From: Symsagittifera roscoffensis
Lineage: Eukaryota > Xenacoelomorpha > Acoela > Convolutidae
Assembly (NCBI RefSeq): GCF_963678635.1
Contig: NC_087065.1
Span: forward strand, 14,052,743 to 14,116,742
Direction: 5' to 3'
DNA: 64,000 bases
Positions 12,431 to 22,826 of this stretch are shown piece by piece. Position numbers and translations under genes: made by a program. Numbering within the stretch: position 1 is the stretch's first letter; each line of letters opens with the position of its first letter. The notes under the pieces were generated by a model. That model saw nothing but the letters and a program-made list of their open reading frames with translations. It was not told the origin of the DNA and ran no database searches.

Positions 12431-15400
12431 TGCCAAGCAAGACATTTGAAGTTCAAATTAGCAACTAAACAAAATTAACGAAGCGGAAACAAGGCTGACA
12501 ATATTTGTGCAGACATCAGTTGAGATAAGAAAAAATTTCAAGTTCCACCTGAAACTACCGCAGAAACTAGTACCCATCCAGTAGTTAAATTTCAATTTTC
12601 ATGAAATTGAGCGTGTCAGCTGCATAGAAGCATCATAAGCAGTTCAACTAAATAGGTTAAACTAGTTGTTAATTCGAAAAAAGACTACATTCCGATTTGA
12701 TAACGCTTTTAATCGCAAGCGTAATAAACGCGTAATAACACTCGAACTATTCCATTGATTATTTGTGGCACCTGATTTCGCGAGGAAAACACAAAAAAAA
12801 CAAGGATACCGGTAACTGTGCAAGTAGCACAGATGTTCCGACCAGAGTCTTTAAAAACTTCGGTTTAGAAAAGTTTTTTTTCTCCAATTTAATGTAGTTT
12901 TTTCTGCTTGATGTGATATAAGGGTGTGATTTTGAAATTTTTGCTTGCTGTGATTTTGAAATTTTTAGTTCCCAAAATGAAGCTGAAAACTCAGAAAACT
13001 AGTTTGTTTTAATGAAGCTAAAAACTCAGAAAACTAGTTTTACTTGCTTAAAATTAAATTTTAAGGTCTTAATATAGGCATAATTCAGCCGTTGTAAGCC
13101 TGCTCGCTCGCTTTATTCCCTCGAATTAAGACAAAAAACTAGAGAAAAATTTTGGGAAGTTTTTAATGTAGTTAGAATCACGTCAGTAAGGGCTTTAATA
13201 TGATACATCACACAACCCAGTCCGATCATTGATTGTGATACCTCACTTTGCGTGGAAAACAAAAAAACTAAAACACACCCGAATACAAAGTTTCCTCCCC
13301 ATTTTCAATGATCGGAGCAAAAACAATTACAATGGTAAATAGAATAAAATGATAAAATTACAGCCAGTTGCTGTGCAAGTAATAATATAGAAAAATCCTA
13401 TCACAGAAAAACTATCACCACTTGCGGCAGAAAAATCACAGGAGCTGGTGTGAAAAAAAAATAATTAGCGTCTGATAACTAGCTTACAAACTCCGAAAAC
13501 ACGACTCAGCACAAAAAACTGGCACTTAAAAAAATTGAGCCGAAAAAACTGGAACGAAAAAAAATCAGAAAAATCTCAGATTATTTTATTAAGTTGCAAG
13601 AAGGCAAAAAGTGAAACAAGTACAGAAAAAGCAAAAAAGCCTTGGAAAACAAAACTCTTGCGATCTGCCTGAATCCAATCACAAATTTAGAGACCAAGAG
13701 TCGCACATCCTCGGATCAACGCCTTGCACTAATAAAAAAACAAGACGCAATAGAGCGGATAAACATTAGCTAGTACATTGCCAACGCTATGCAGCAAAAG
13801 TGCTACCAAATGAGCACTTAGGAAAAAGTGATATCAAAAATAACACTACGCTCGTTCGCTCGACTGTGTTATTAGCACGTAATAACACCAGTTAGTTCTT
13901 TTTCTACAAAAAAATGTGAAAATGAGCAAGTCATCATATGAAACTACAAAAAAAAAAGAAATTGAGCAAGTCATCACATGAAACTCGCAACTGTAACTCA
14001 ACAGAGATGAAGCTGAGCCTCAAAAACTTGCGGTACAGCAAAAAAAATCCCTTCGTTTTCTAATTTCATAAAATAGATGCCCTTTAAGCTCTTTGAATTT
14101 CTAGAACGATAAATGATTGGCGCTTTTTTGATAACATTAACCCAATTTGAGAAAACTGGATCAATAGGTTAAACTTTCATTTCGCTGGGAAATCTAAAAA
14201 TTAAATTCCACTTTCGAAACAACAAATCGTTCACGTTTTTTGGCTCCATTTCCACGTTCGTATTTGGAGAGTGCTATTTACGTCACTTTCAGCAGATGAA
14301 TTTCAATTGAACTAAAAAAAAGCATATATACAGTTCGCATCTCCAATAACATAATTTAGACTCAACCGATCATAAACGTCAATTCGATGTAGCAACTCAA
14401 CGAGATGTCACAAAATTGAACTCATTGCAGAACATGCAGGCCAACAATATTAAAACACAGGCGAAGTGGAGCTTCGCTTCATTTGCGATACCTCACAAAT
14501 ATGTTACAACAAGCTAGCGGACAGACAGGGAAAGGAAAGCCATTGGTTTTGAGAAAACTGTTAAACACTACTAAATTTCCATATTTTGCGTGGAATGATA
14601 TTTGATTGTGAGAGACAAGTCTAGAGACACAATCGCCGGTCGAAAAAAGTTGGTAAACTACTCTTTAGTCGAAAAAAAAATAGTGTTATGAAAAAGTTCG
14701 AAAGTTCTTACCTTTTACGCCCCTCTTCCCTACGGAAACAGAAGTATAAAATCTTTTCCCCTTTCAACCAACGCAAAATTATGACACTAAAACAAGAAAA
14801 CAAAAGGACACTATTGATGCAAAATATGGCTTTTAACGGAAAAAAAAAACATTTGTTTCACAAAAAAAAAAAACATATTTAGACAATTTTAAAATGCACG
14901 AAAACATCAAAAAAACATTTTCAACACAAAGGCATGGCGGAGCTTTGCAAAACTTGCGATACGACAAAAAAATTATGTTCCAGAATAATGATTAGAGAAA
15001 AAATTTTAGAGAAAAATACTACAGAGGTGAAGTTGCCCTTCGCATACACAAGCAAAAATATGACCTACTGGGAAAAACTGAATGAGTATAACTTTGAGTC
15101 TACATAACTGCTAAGACTAATAAGCCACTTGTCTACATAGCCACGTTCACGAACAGCTTAACTATTTTTTTTGAGAAAAAAAACAAGGATCAAGCTACCT
15201 AAATAGATGTTTGCACTACGTTCTAACAAAAAATCATTTTGAGCTCATACGTATAAGAATTTAATCTTTGTTAAACGCCACTAAATATGAATGACTTACC
15301 CAACTCTTCTTTGCTGATCACTCCAAAATTCAACGCTATACTCAAGACACTTCGCATACTTTCAAATAGCTTATCTGAAACAACGAAAGACCTGATGAAA

Positions 15401-15673
15401 AACCAATTGTTTGAGTCAAAATAACAGCTAGCCTTCTTTGGTAAAAAAAAAACTAAAATACTTCAAATTTTGCAGGACGCTTACAAATTACTTCTATGAA
15501 ACTACTAAATAATTGGAGGAAAAACTAGCACTACTTGATCAATGATATGTTTAGTAAAAGATATTCTACAAAAATTAAGAAGCGCATACTCGTAGAAATT
15601 TGTCGGAATTGCTATTAAAAATAGGATTTCTACCAAATGATATTTGCGACGCGATAGTTTTAATAGTGAATAA
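12431..15673. other. AT-rich intergenic host DNA with short repeats
   Basis: No gene was recognised. It contains short local duplications at 12925-13042 (a GTGATTTTGAAATTTTT pair, then an AATGAAGCT-AAAACTCAG pair). An inverted repeat AATAACAC/GTGTTATT spans 13839-13873. Dispersed GCGAAG/CTTCGC fold-back repeats occur near 14460, 14930 and 15025. The segment lies downstream of the rhophilin gene on its strand. Confidence 0.5.
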
Positions 15674-17350
15674 TTAAAGCGTCATGAACTTCGATTCCTC
15701 TGAGACTAATGAAACTGTATACAAAGTGACTGAATTTTGGGCTGACTTGATCAAAGCCACCACTTCTTTATGCAGAGCCCATTTCACGTCTATATCATTT
15801 ATCTTCACCAGTATTTCTCCACCTCTGAGCCCCGCTTTCTCCGCGATGCCTCCCGAGTCAACTTTTTCTACCATCACGGGTACATTTCCACGAACAGTGA
15901 ATCCAAAACTTACGCTATTTGAAGCTCGTTCGAGGACTGTTTTCGCCGTCATCGTCCAGACATTTTTAGCATTGAAAATATTCGGAGGTCCCAACCTCGC
16001 GAAAAAGTCATCGCAGTCATCGCTTTCAAAATCTGGCTCAATTTCAGTCACCGCTTTTGAACCGTTGACAATGATCGGGTTTATGTCAAGGAACTCGATA
16101 CTTAGATCGTCATTTTTATCCGGAAGCGTTTCCTCTAATTTCTCAGAGCGTTCTTTTGTATGTTGCAAGATTTCAACCAAGGAGTCAATATGCTTCAAAT
16201 GCCTGTTCGATTTAATTTTTCGCGTGGCATCGTTATGTTTCTCCAGACTTATATCAATGTATGCTCGGGCAACATTCTTAGCCTTTGTCTCTGTTTCTAT
16301 GTATTGATCGTAAATCTCATCCGGAAAGAATTGCATGGACAAAGCAACTTTTGAAGCGTAAAAATGTGCTAGTGCTGTATAGTGGCTGTATTTTGCAGAA
16401 ACCAAGAGTGACCATGCTTGTGGAACATCAGTATTTAACTTCATAAGTGCCTCCAGCTTCTGATAGCCATGGACGACGCTCATTAGGTATTCCAGAAGCT
16501 TCCCGTTATTTGAATTCTCCTCGCTTTCATTCAAAGCAATTCTCTCAAATAGACATTCCTGTGCCTGTGCTAGCATCAATAACTCCAAAACTTCCTGACA
16601 CTTCTCGGAAAGATCTGGACACGGCGTATTGATGAAGAACTTTCCAAGGTACTTGAACACCCCCGCCGCCATTTGGAAATGTTTCAGAGCCTCTTCAGCT
16701 CCATCAAATGTACTTCGATCTTGTTTTGTCGCAATTTGAGAATGCAGCGCTCCCATATTGAACAAAACTGCTGCCTTCTCAAAGTCGATAGAAAACTGGG
16801 TGTGTAAAGTGCCAGCAAGGCAATCAAACCAGCTGAAATGTATTCCGTTGCTTCTGAATTCGGATTTGAAAAAACGACACTCAATGTAAAACAAATGATT
16901 GAAGTATTCTTTCAGAACTTTTAATCCACTCTCTGTACGTGGTGGATTTAATGTTTGTGTTCTCAATGCGAAATACTCATCCAACTCCTTTTCGAAATCT
17001 TTTGGATTCTCTCCATAATGTTCCATTATCAGCTCCTCGAATCTCATTCTAGTCGAACTGTCAAATGCTACAGACTCTTTCAGTCCTACGGCCAACATAG
17101 TGAACGTCATTTGATTCCCTTCTTGGTTCTGGTAACTTTCGATGTTGCTGTTCAATTCGTGCAGCTTCTCTCTCAAAGTTGCCCATTGCGACTGAATATA
17201 GCTGAGCTCGAGCACTGCCTTTTCTCTTAGCTCCTTAGAATCGCATGCACGAACAAGATTTTCCGCACCTTGATATGTTTTATAGCTTTTGAATATTTGT
17301 TTATTTAGCTCCTTTCTTTGTTGCTGTATTTTTTCGCGAACGGAAGTCAT
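15674..17350 (-). CDS. RHPN: Rhophilin-like Rho-GTPase-binding scaffold (HR1-BRO1-PDZ)
   Basis: A complete 558-residue open frame without introns. Residues about 5-85 form a charged helical HR1-type Rho-binding region. Residues about 95-430 form a BRO1 domain (FDSSTRMRFEELI, then FNMGALHSQIA, which is a family hallmark). A PDZ domain sits at about 455-550, with SFGFTVRGNVPV as carboxylate-binding loop and VKWALHKEVV, which matches rhophilin PDZ domains particularly well. Rhophilins bind GTP-loaded Rho and link it to cytoskeletal and endosomal partners; vertebrate forms are about 640-690 aa, so this one is compact. The gene is transcribed away from the LTR insertion, whose edge lies only 308 bp upstream of the ATG, so element 1 sits in its promoter or 5' UTR. 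The lack of introns could mean a retrocopy, but no poly(A) tract follows the stop codon. Confidence 0.9.
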   Translation of the reverse strand: MTSVREKIQQQRKELNKQIFKSYKTYQGAENLVRACDSKELREKAVLELSYIQSQWATLREKLHELNSNIESYQNQEGNQMTFTMLAVGLKESVAFDSSTRMRFEELIMEHYGENPKDFEKELDEYFALRTQTLNPPRTESGLKVLKEYFNHLFYIECRFFKSEFRSNGIHFSWFDCLAGTLHTQFSIDFEKAAVLFNMGALHSQIATKQDRSTFDGAEEALKHFQMAAGVFKYLGKFFINTPCPDLSEKCQEVLELLMLAQAQECLFERIALNESEENSNNGKLLEYLMSVVHGYQKLEALMKLNTDVPQAWSLLVSAKYSHYTALAHFYASKVALSMQFFPDEIYDQYIETETKAKNVARAYIDISLEKHNDATRKIKSNRHLKHIDSLVEILQHTKERSEKLEETLPDKNDDLSIEFLDINPIIVNGSKAVTEIEPDFESDDCDDFFARLGPPNIFNAKNVWTMTAKTVLERASNSVSFGFTVRGNVPVMVEKVDSGGIAEKAGLRGGEILVKINDIDVKWALHKEVVALIKSAQNSVTLYTVSLVSEESKFMTL

Positions 17351-17658
17351 CGCATTTTACTCTAAAACTCAATCTACACGTTCGAAAAAAAAGATACCAC
17401 CCAACTGAAATGAGGCCTAACAAATCAAACTAGACAAGTCAACTTAAAAAAAAATAGTTGCACACCTTGGCTTAAATTTTACACAGACGCGAAGCTCACT
17501 AAAAACATTTGAGCATTAAAACTTGAAATCTCAACACAAACTATTTAAAATATCAAAAAAAATTCGATCAAAATTGCCTTTCAAGTGACAAAAAAGAAAG
17601 TAACTAAGCCGATAAAACATGAGCCGAAACCATTCAGGCAATAAGGAAACCAAAGAAA
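17351..17658. other. Upstream region of the rhophilin gene
   Basis: About 300 bp of AT-rich host DNA between the rhophilin start codon and the 5' LTR of element 1. It contains an acceptor-like CATTTCAG on the minus strand near 17405 and one GCGAAGCTC repeat remnant near 17485. A clear TATA box was not seen. Confidence 0.4.
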
Positions 17659-17827
17659 TGTGACATTCGACCAGAATGTGAAAAATGCAATCTCTTCAGA
17701 ATTCGAAACTTTAGCAGTAAGCCTTCCGGATTGGTGGTTTTTAAGAACTAAGAGCGTTATTGGAACGTTTGGCCAAACGGTGAGGGCTGGAATATTCTAG
17801 TATTTTAAAATTTAAAATTTCGAATTA

Positions 17828-17835
17828 TGACGTCA
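17828..17835 (+). promoter_or_regulatory. CRE-like site TGACGTCA in the LTR U3 region
   Basis: A perfect 8-bp CREB/ATF consensus palindrome, present in both LTRs of element 1 (also 45199-45206). Its position in the upstream part of the LTR suits a transcriptional enhancer. This is a short motif, and function is inferred. Confidence 0.4.
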
Positions 17836-17978
17836 TATTTCTGAGAAACGTCAGAAACGGCCATTTTGACAAAAAACGAGAGAGAAAACACAACAACATT
17901 AGTTGCGCTGACGAGAACAACGATAATCGTGATTGAAAAACAGCAGCAGATTGCAGGAATAGCAGAGAACGTTCCGAG

Positions 17979-18028
17979 TTGCAACTATTGTGCTGCTACA
18001 ATAGTTGCAAGGCCGTTGCGAACAACGG
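17979..18028 (+). other. Two adjacent perfect hairpins in the LTR
   Basis: TTGCAACTATTGT pairs exactly with ACAATAGTTGCAA across a 6-nt loop. Two bases further, CCGTTG-CGAA-CAACGG forms a second perfect hairpin. The same pair is in the 3' LTR (45350-45399). Tandem hairpins of this kind often lie in the R region of LTRs, where they act in polyadenylation or strand transfer; that placement is inferred. Confidence 0.6.
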
Positions 18029-18461
18029 TGAAGGGTAAGAAACCAGCCTTCCGGATTAGGAAGAAATCAAGATTAACAAGCTTGATTCAGAAGAAGAAGA
18101 AGAAAGAACACTTGAATTACTATACAATAAAAAGCCGAGGCATCAGTGTAGCAAAGTGTAAATAATAAAATTGGTTATAAATTCATTGGTTACATCAAAC
18201 AAAAACAAAACATCAGAAAACAAGCAATAAACAAAACAAAAAAAAAACAAAATCGGTTACAGTTCGGAAATTGGTTGATTAAAGTATATGAAGTTTCGGA
18301 TACTATAGAAAATTAAAGATTTAAGAATTAGGAACAAGCTGGTAATAAAACTTTACAAACAATTTTACAGATAGTCCAATTATACAACGTATATGCAGAG
18401 TATATATAGTTTCTCTTTCAAGCAATGTGTGAAAAATTAAACTGAATTAAAAAATATAGAA

Positions 18462-21400
18462 CTAGCAAAAACGGTAATCACGCCACGTATTTGTATTAGT
18501 ACATATAGGATTGTTTCTCAATTCACTCACGTAAAATTCTTTCAATTTTTTCTTGAATTCTGTTTTCGATTTTTCTAAATTGCGCAAAATTATGGGCACT
18601 GAATTCCATTTTTTAGAAGTCAAATGAAAAAATGATTTTTGTAGAGAAGCAGTCGAACAATGTTTGTCAAAAATAATTTGTTTCGTTCTTTCGTTGAGCC
18701 TATAATTGGCAGTCGGTAGTCTCAGTGTGTTTTCAAAAGCCTTCTTTTTGTTTGTAAGATATTGGTATAAGTATGTTATACACTTTAACTCAATTCTTTT
18801 CTCGATTCCAATGAACGATTTGCTAATGCGAAGAAGGGAAGAAGATTTAAAATTCGATCTGAAATATGTTCTTTTTAGCGCCCAGTTCAACTGTTTCTCC
18901 AGAGATAGCATCAAAGTAGCATTAATTTGTTGTAAAAAAATTGCTGAATAATCTAAATGTGATAAAACAAGACAATGAAGCAAGGCAACTAATGATAATG
19001 TCGGCAGTTGTTGTCCAATTGTATCAATAGTTTTAATCCCTTGGGCCATTTTTTGGAGAATTGTTTTGATTTGAGCATGAAAAGATAAACTTGAATCAAG
19101 AATTATGCCTAAATATTTGCATTCTGATTTTTTGGCTACATAATGCCCACTAATTACTAGTTTATCAGTATCCACATTTTTGCTATCATTTTTTTGACAA
19201 AATGTTATAAATTCCGATTTAGATGCATTCAGATTCAATTGGTTCTCTGCAAAAAATTCCGTTAGATTATTGAGTGATTTTTGCAATCGATTCAAAGCAT
19301 CCTCAGAAATTATAGAAGAGGAAAAAACCATACAGTCGTCAGCATATTGAACTAAAGTACAACCCTCATATAATCGCTCTTGTATGTCATTAACATAAAT
19401 ATTGAACAACAACGGACCAAGTACCGTTCCTTGTGGGACACCTCGTTTTATTTCAATCCAGTCTGAAAAAATTCCATTGACGTTTACTCTTTGAATACGT
19501 TTGTTTAGGAAGCTAGCAATTAAAGCATTTGCTCCATTTGAAAAACCGAGAGAAAGCATTTTTTCAATTAAAACTTCATGCGAAATAGAATCAAAAGCCT
19601 TGGACAGATCTAATAAAGCTGCATGTACGATTTTTTTTGAATCTATTTGATTTCGAATACTTTTTGTCACATAAACAAGAGCATCTTGTGTTGAAATGTT
19701 TTTGCGAAATCCGAATTGAAATGGTGTCATTATTTGAAATTTGTCAAGATGTTCTGTTATTTGGGCATGTAAAATTTTTTCAAAAATTTTAGAAAAAGCA
19801 CTAGTTATTGATATTGGCCGATAATTTTTTGCATCCATTGGGTCATCTTTTTTGAACAAAGGGGTTACGTTTGCTTTTTTCAGTTCGATCGGGAAAATGT
19901 TCTCATCTAAGCAAGTATTTATGACAAAAGTTAAATGTGGAACTATAACTGATTGACCGTCAATGATTGCCCAAGCAGGTACGGTACAAGGTCCGAGAGG
20001 TTTTCCAACATTGATTTTTCGAACTATATCAAAGCATTGCTTCACTGTAATGTGTTGAAAATGAAAAGATGCAGATTCAGAGGCAGATTTGTTGTAATTC
20101 GGAGGCTTTTTAGCGCCGAAAAATTCGCCTAAGTTTGAAAAAATATAATTTAAATGATTGGCAATTTTTTTGTCTTGGGTTATCATTTCACTGAAGGAAT
20201 TTCGTAGAACTGTAATTCGATGGTTGCCAGAACATGTACCTCTAACTTGGTTAATATATTTCCATTTTTGTTGGATAGTGCTGAGAAGTGAAAAACAATT
20301 TTTTGAATGATCGAATTGTTTACTTCTAATCAATTTGCTCATTTGATTACGTAAAAACTGGTACTTTGACCAATTATCGCTTGTGCTTTGACTGCGATAT
20401 GATCTGAGTGAATTCTGTTTCTTAGTCAACAATTGCTGACATTCTGAATCGAACCATTCCGTTTTCAACACGTTTTTTGGTTTAAAATTACGAACAAATT
20501 TTTTTTCGATAGGAGCATGTTGCTGTAGAGCACAAGAAATTAAATAAATCATCGTCGAGAACATGTTTTGTGCGTCTGTACATTGATATAAGAGATACCA
20601 AGGAAGAGCGGAGAGTGAATTGCAAAATTCATTTTTCTGATAATTTTTCTTATTGAAAGTCGTAATTATCCTCGGTAAAATTTTGCCGCATTTTATATCC
20701 GTCAAAATAAATGAAGCAAAATGGTCGGTTTTATAAGGTGTATCAAAACAAAACTCAATGCCGTTTGTTTCATAGTCACTGATTATGTAGTCGATATGAG
20801 TTTTTGTTGAGGAACTAATTCTGGTCTCATCGTTTGGACAAAAAACCTTCAATCCATATGGAATAATTATAGAATCTAAATTTTCTTTTTCTTTGCTATC
20901 CAGATAATTTATGTTATAATCACCCAAAAGCGTAATTTTATTAGAAACTGAAAAAGCATTATCTATGTTAAGCGTTAATTGTTCCAAAAAATCAATAAAG
21001 TTTGATCTGCTTGGGTTATAACACAAATTAACTAACATTTTTTCTTTACTCGAAATGTTAAATGTAGATTTGCACTCAACCCACACTGACTCATATTTTT
21101 CTTTATCAAATAAATTTAGATCAGGCCTCAATTTCGGAGCCAATTTGACTGGTATATATAACAAAACGCCACCGCCTTTCTTTTTTACCGTTGATTGCCT
21201 ATCATATCTGAACATCGCATGCGTTCTAGGTTGGAAATTCCATAAATTGTCACTATCTTCTTTTTTAAGCCACGTTTCGGAAATTCCTATAATTGTGTTT
21301 TCGCCCATATCATCAAGAAATTTTTTCAATTGCATCCGTTTTCTAATAATACTTTGAAAATTCAAATGAACAAATTTAAGATTTGCACAATTTTTTGAGC

Positions 21401-21659
21401 AGATACCGTAGACTGTTTCAATGGTTTCGATAGGACCAGGGTTTTTTTCAACATCCCCACTTTGGGTCAGTAACAACGCGAAAAGGAAAAGATGAGTCAG
21501 TGTGGTAGCTCTCCGCTCATTTATCCCACATTTCGTTGATAATATCTTTTGCTGGCAGCTTAGATAGCCCCAGTAAACAATAGTTTTTTCTTTAGTTTCC
21601 ATCTGAGCCTTGGAAATTAGAAAAATTGCACAAAACAACCAGAATTTAATATTCAGCAT
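18462..21659 (-). CDS. LINE ORF2: 2A peptide, APE endonuclease and reverse transcriptase
   Basis: A 1065-residue open frame. Residues 1-19 are hydrophobic and look like a signal peptide. Residues 54-65 are a second hydrophobic stretch leading into DVEKNPGP (69-76, codons at 21432-21455), the strict 2A ribosome-skipping signature. An apurinic-type endonuclease follows (about 95-320) with HLNFQS, SETWL, GDYN, HIDYI and TDH motifs. The RT lies at about 540-800, with LLDLSKAFD, GVPQGTVLGPLLF and QYADD (near residue 770). All catalytic motifs are present and there are no stops. 2A-like sequences at ORF2 N-termini are known in CR1-like elements of several marine invertebrates. The skipping would release the endonuclease-RT protein from a short leader peptide. 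Confidence 0.93.
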   Translation of the reverse strand: MLNIKFWLFCAIFLISKAQMETKEKTIVYWGYLSCQQKILSTKCGINERRATTLTHLFLFALLLTQSGDVEKNPGPIETIETVYGICSKNCANLKFVHLNFQSIIRKRMQLKKFLDDMGENTIIGISETWLKKEDSDNLWNFQPRTHAMFRYDRQSTVKKKGGGVLLYIPVKLAPKLRPDLNLFDKEKYESVWVECKSTFNISSKEKMLVNLCYNPSRSNFIDFLEQLTLNIDNAFSVSNKITLLGDYNINYLDSKEKENLDSIIIPYGLKVFCPNDETRISSSTKTHIDYIISDYETNGIEFCFDTPYKTDHFASFILTDIKCGKILPRIITTFNKKNYQKNEFCNSLSALPWYLLYQCTDAQNMFSTMIYLISCALQQHAPIEKKFVRNFKPKNVLKTEWFDSECQQLLTKKQNSLRSYRSQSTSDNWSKYQFLRNQMSKLIRSKQFDHSKNCFSLLSTIQQKWKYINQVRGTCSGNHRITVLRNSFSEMITQDKKIANHLNYIFSNLGEFFGAKKPPNYNKSASESASFHFQHITVKQCFDIVRKINVGKPLGPCTVPAWAIIDGQSVIVPHLTFVINTCLDENIFPIELKKANVTPLFKKDDPMDAKNYRPISITSAFSKIFEKILHAQITEHLDKFQIMTPFQFGFRKNISTQDALVYVTKSIRNQIDSKKIVHAALLDLSKAFDSISHEVLIEKMLSLGFSNGANALIASFLNKRIQRVNVNGIFSDWIEIKRGVPQGTVLGPLLFNIYVNDIQERLYEGCTLVQYADDCMVFSSSIISEDALNRLQKSLNNLTEFFAENQLNLNASKSEFITFCQKNDSKNVDTDKLVISGHYVAKKSECKYLGIILDSSLSFHAQIKTILQKMAQGIKTIDTIGQQLPTLSLVALLHCLVLSHLDYSAIFLQQINATLMLSLEKQLNWALKRTYFRSNFKSSSLLRISKSFIGIEKRIELKCITYLYQYLTNKKKAFENTLRLPTANYRLNERTKQIIFDKHCSTASLQKSFFHLTSKKWNSVPIILRNLEKSKTEFKKKLKEFYVSELRNNPICTNTNTWRDYRFC
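21432..21455 (-). other. 2A ribosome-skipping motif (DVEKNPGP)
   Basis: The eight codons match the D-V/I-E-x-N-P-G-P consensus exactly, preceded by a hydrophobic LFLFALLL stretch and QSG, as 2A sequences require. Separation would occur between the final Gly and Pro, producing an upstream peptide of 75 residues. Confidence 0.85.
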
Positions 21660-21715
21660 AATAGGTTAAATAAATTAAATAATCGCCAAAGTTTGCACCA
21701 AGAAAAAATGCGAAA

Positions 21716-22744
21716 CTAGTATTTCCTAAAAAATTTTGCACCGTTTTGGAAAAATTGTAACATTTCTGCCGTTTTTGGATCTAAATTTGATGATTGTTGG
21801 GTTTGCTTCATTCTGGGGCGGGTTGTAATCTCACATGTGTTTGCATTAATATCAGAACCCCTAAAAGAATCTCTAAAACTTTGCACCAAAATTTCAACAC
21901 CCCCATCAGAAGGATGCAAACCATCCGAGCTAAGAGCATCTGTATTTTGGCTAAAAATTTTGTTTATGTCTAAAATATCCAATTTTACTTCGCCCAAGTC
22001 TTTTACATTCCGTACTAAATTAAGAATTTGCTTGTTTAGCTTCTGTACATTTGGATTAAAATCTTTTCTAAAAGCGCCTAAGGGAGTTACAGTACATAGT
22101 GAAATTGTTTCTGGGGAGAATTTATGATTTATGAGATAAATTAGTTTTTCTAAGCTACTCACGGCTTCCTTCGCGTCGAAATCACTTGAGAGGCAGTCAT
22201 TTATTCCAATTAGCGTAGTTACATGTTTAAAATGTCGCGATTTACTGTTTCTCACGCGTTCCAGCAATGCAGAAATTTTGTGCCCACCAAATCCTCTCGC
22301 CAACACATTTTCCGATATTTGTTCCCCATTGATTCTGTTAACAATTGAGTCTCCCAGTAATAGGCCAGAATATTCTCCTTCTCGTGGTAAAAATAAATGT
22401 TTTCGTTGCTGGTCGAATTTTTCTTCTTGAATATTGGTTGCTTGTATTTTGATTTCTTGGTTATTCTTGCTTTCTTGGTTATTTTCGCTTCGTTTGTTCT
22501 GATTTCTGCTCCGAGTTCCAATCTTGCTCCATTCGTTTTCAAATTTGTTTTCTGTAATTTTCGAATTGCCCGTGTTTTTAAAATTTTCTAGATCAAAAAA
22601 TTTGTTTCCTCTTTCTTCCTCTTTCGTTGATACAGTTAAGTTTTCGATAATTCGTTTAAAATAAGTAACATTTTCGACTAAGTCTTTATACAGCTCGTAT
22701 TTCAATTCGTCGTTCAGATTTCGGAAAGTTTCGAGGTCAAACAT
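21716..22744 (-). CDS. LINE ORF1 with SGNH-type esterase domain
   Basis: A 342-residue open frame. Residues 1-45 are helical and charged, and residues 50-120 are rich in Asn, Lys and Glu, probably a flexible nucleic-acid-binding part. Residues about 125-300 form an SGNH hydrolase: GDS at 131-133 (catalytic Ser), GFGG at 151-154, GIND at 180-183 (Asn) and DGLHP with Asp 274 and His 277. Esterase-type ORF1 proteins are known in CR1 and L2 LINEs, where the domain deacetylates model substrates and the protein acts as an RNA chaperone-like partner. The full catalytic set suggests an active enzyme. It sits 56 nt upstream of ORF2 on the same transcript. Confidence 0.88.
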   Translation of the reverse strand: MFDLETFRNLNDELKYELYKDLVENVTYFKRIIENLTVSTKEEERGNKFFDLENFKNTGNSKITENKFENEWSKIGTRSRNQNKRSENNQESKNNQEIKIQATNIQEEKFDQQRKHLFLPREGEYSGLLLGDSIVNRINGEQISENVLARGFGGHKISALLERVRNSKSRHFKHVTTLIGINDCLSSDFDAKEAVSSLEKLIYLINHKFSPETISLCTVTPLGAFRKDFNPNVQKLNKQILNLVRNVKDLGEVKLDILDINKIFSQNTDALSSDGLHPSDGGVEILVQSFRDSFRGSDINANTCEITTRPRMKQTQQSSNLDPKTAEMLQFFQNGAKFFRKY

Positions 22745-22826
22745 TTTGGCGATTAAAAGCGAAATTAAAAATAAGACATTAAAATGAACCGACTGATCGC
22801 TAGAAATTTAATTTGGTTGTGAGTTT

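Larger units (their letters stand above)
17659..18090 (+). repeat. 5' LTR of element 1, left part
   Basis: It matches 45029-45461 of the 3' LTR with about eight substitutions and one indel. The LTR is interrupted after CTTGATTCAG at 18090 by the minus-strand LINE. It contains a perfect TGACGTCA palindrome (17828-17835) and two adjacent hairpins (17979-18028). Confidence 0.93.
18091..22826 (-). mobile_element. CR1/L2-type non-LTR retrotransposon inserted in the 5' LTR
   Basis: About 4.7 kb on the minus strand, with two intact ORFs separated by 56 nt and short UTRs (about 80 nt 5', about 370 nt 3'). Its 3' end on the minus strand is a run of TTC repeats, and not poly(A), as in the CR1/L2 group, which end in short tandem repeats. 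Comparison with the uninterrupted 3' LTR shows that 19 bp of LTR (45462-45480) are missing at the insertion point and that no target duplication is present, so insertion was accompanied by a small target deletion. It is the youngest insertion in the window judging by its open ORFs and nesting. Confidence 0.9.

Noticed and set aside
16447-17230. Plus-strand ORFs opposite the rhophilin gene
   Set aside because: They are shadows of the minus-strand coding sequence with no recognisable product.
17866-18165. Small basic ORF inside both LTRs of element 1
   Set aside because: It starts at TTG, not ATG, its agreement between the two LTRs follows simply from LTR identity, and element 2 retains only the first few residues.
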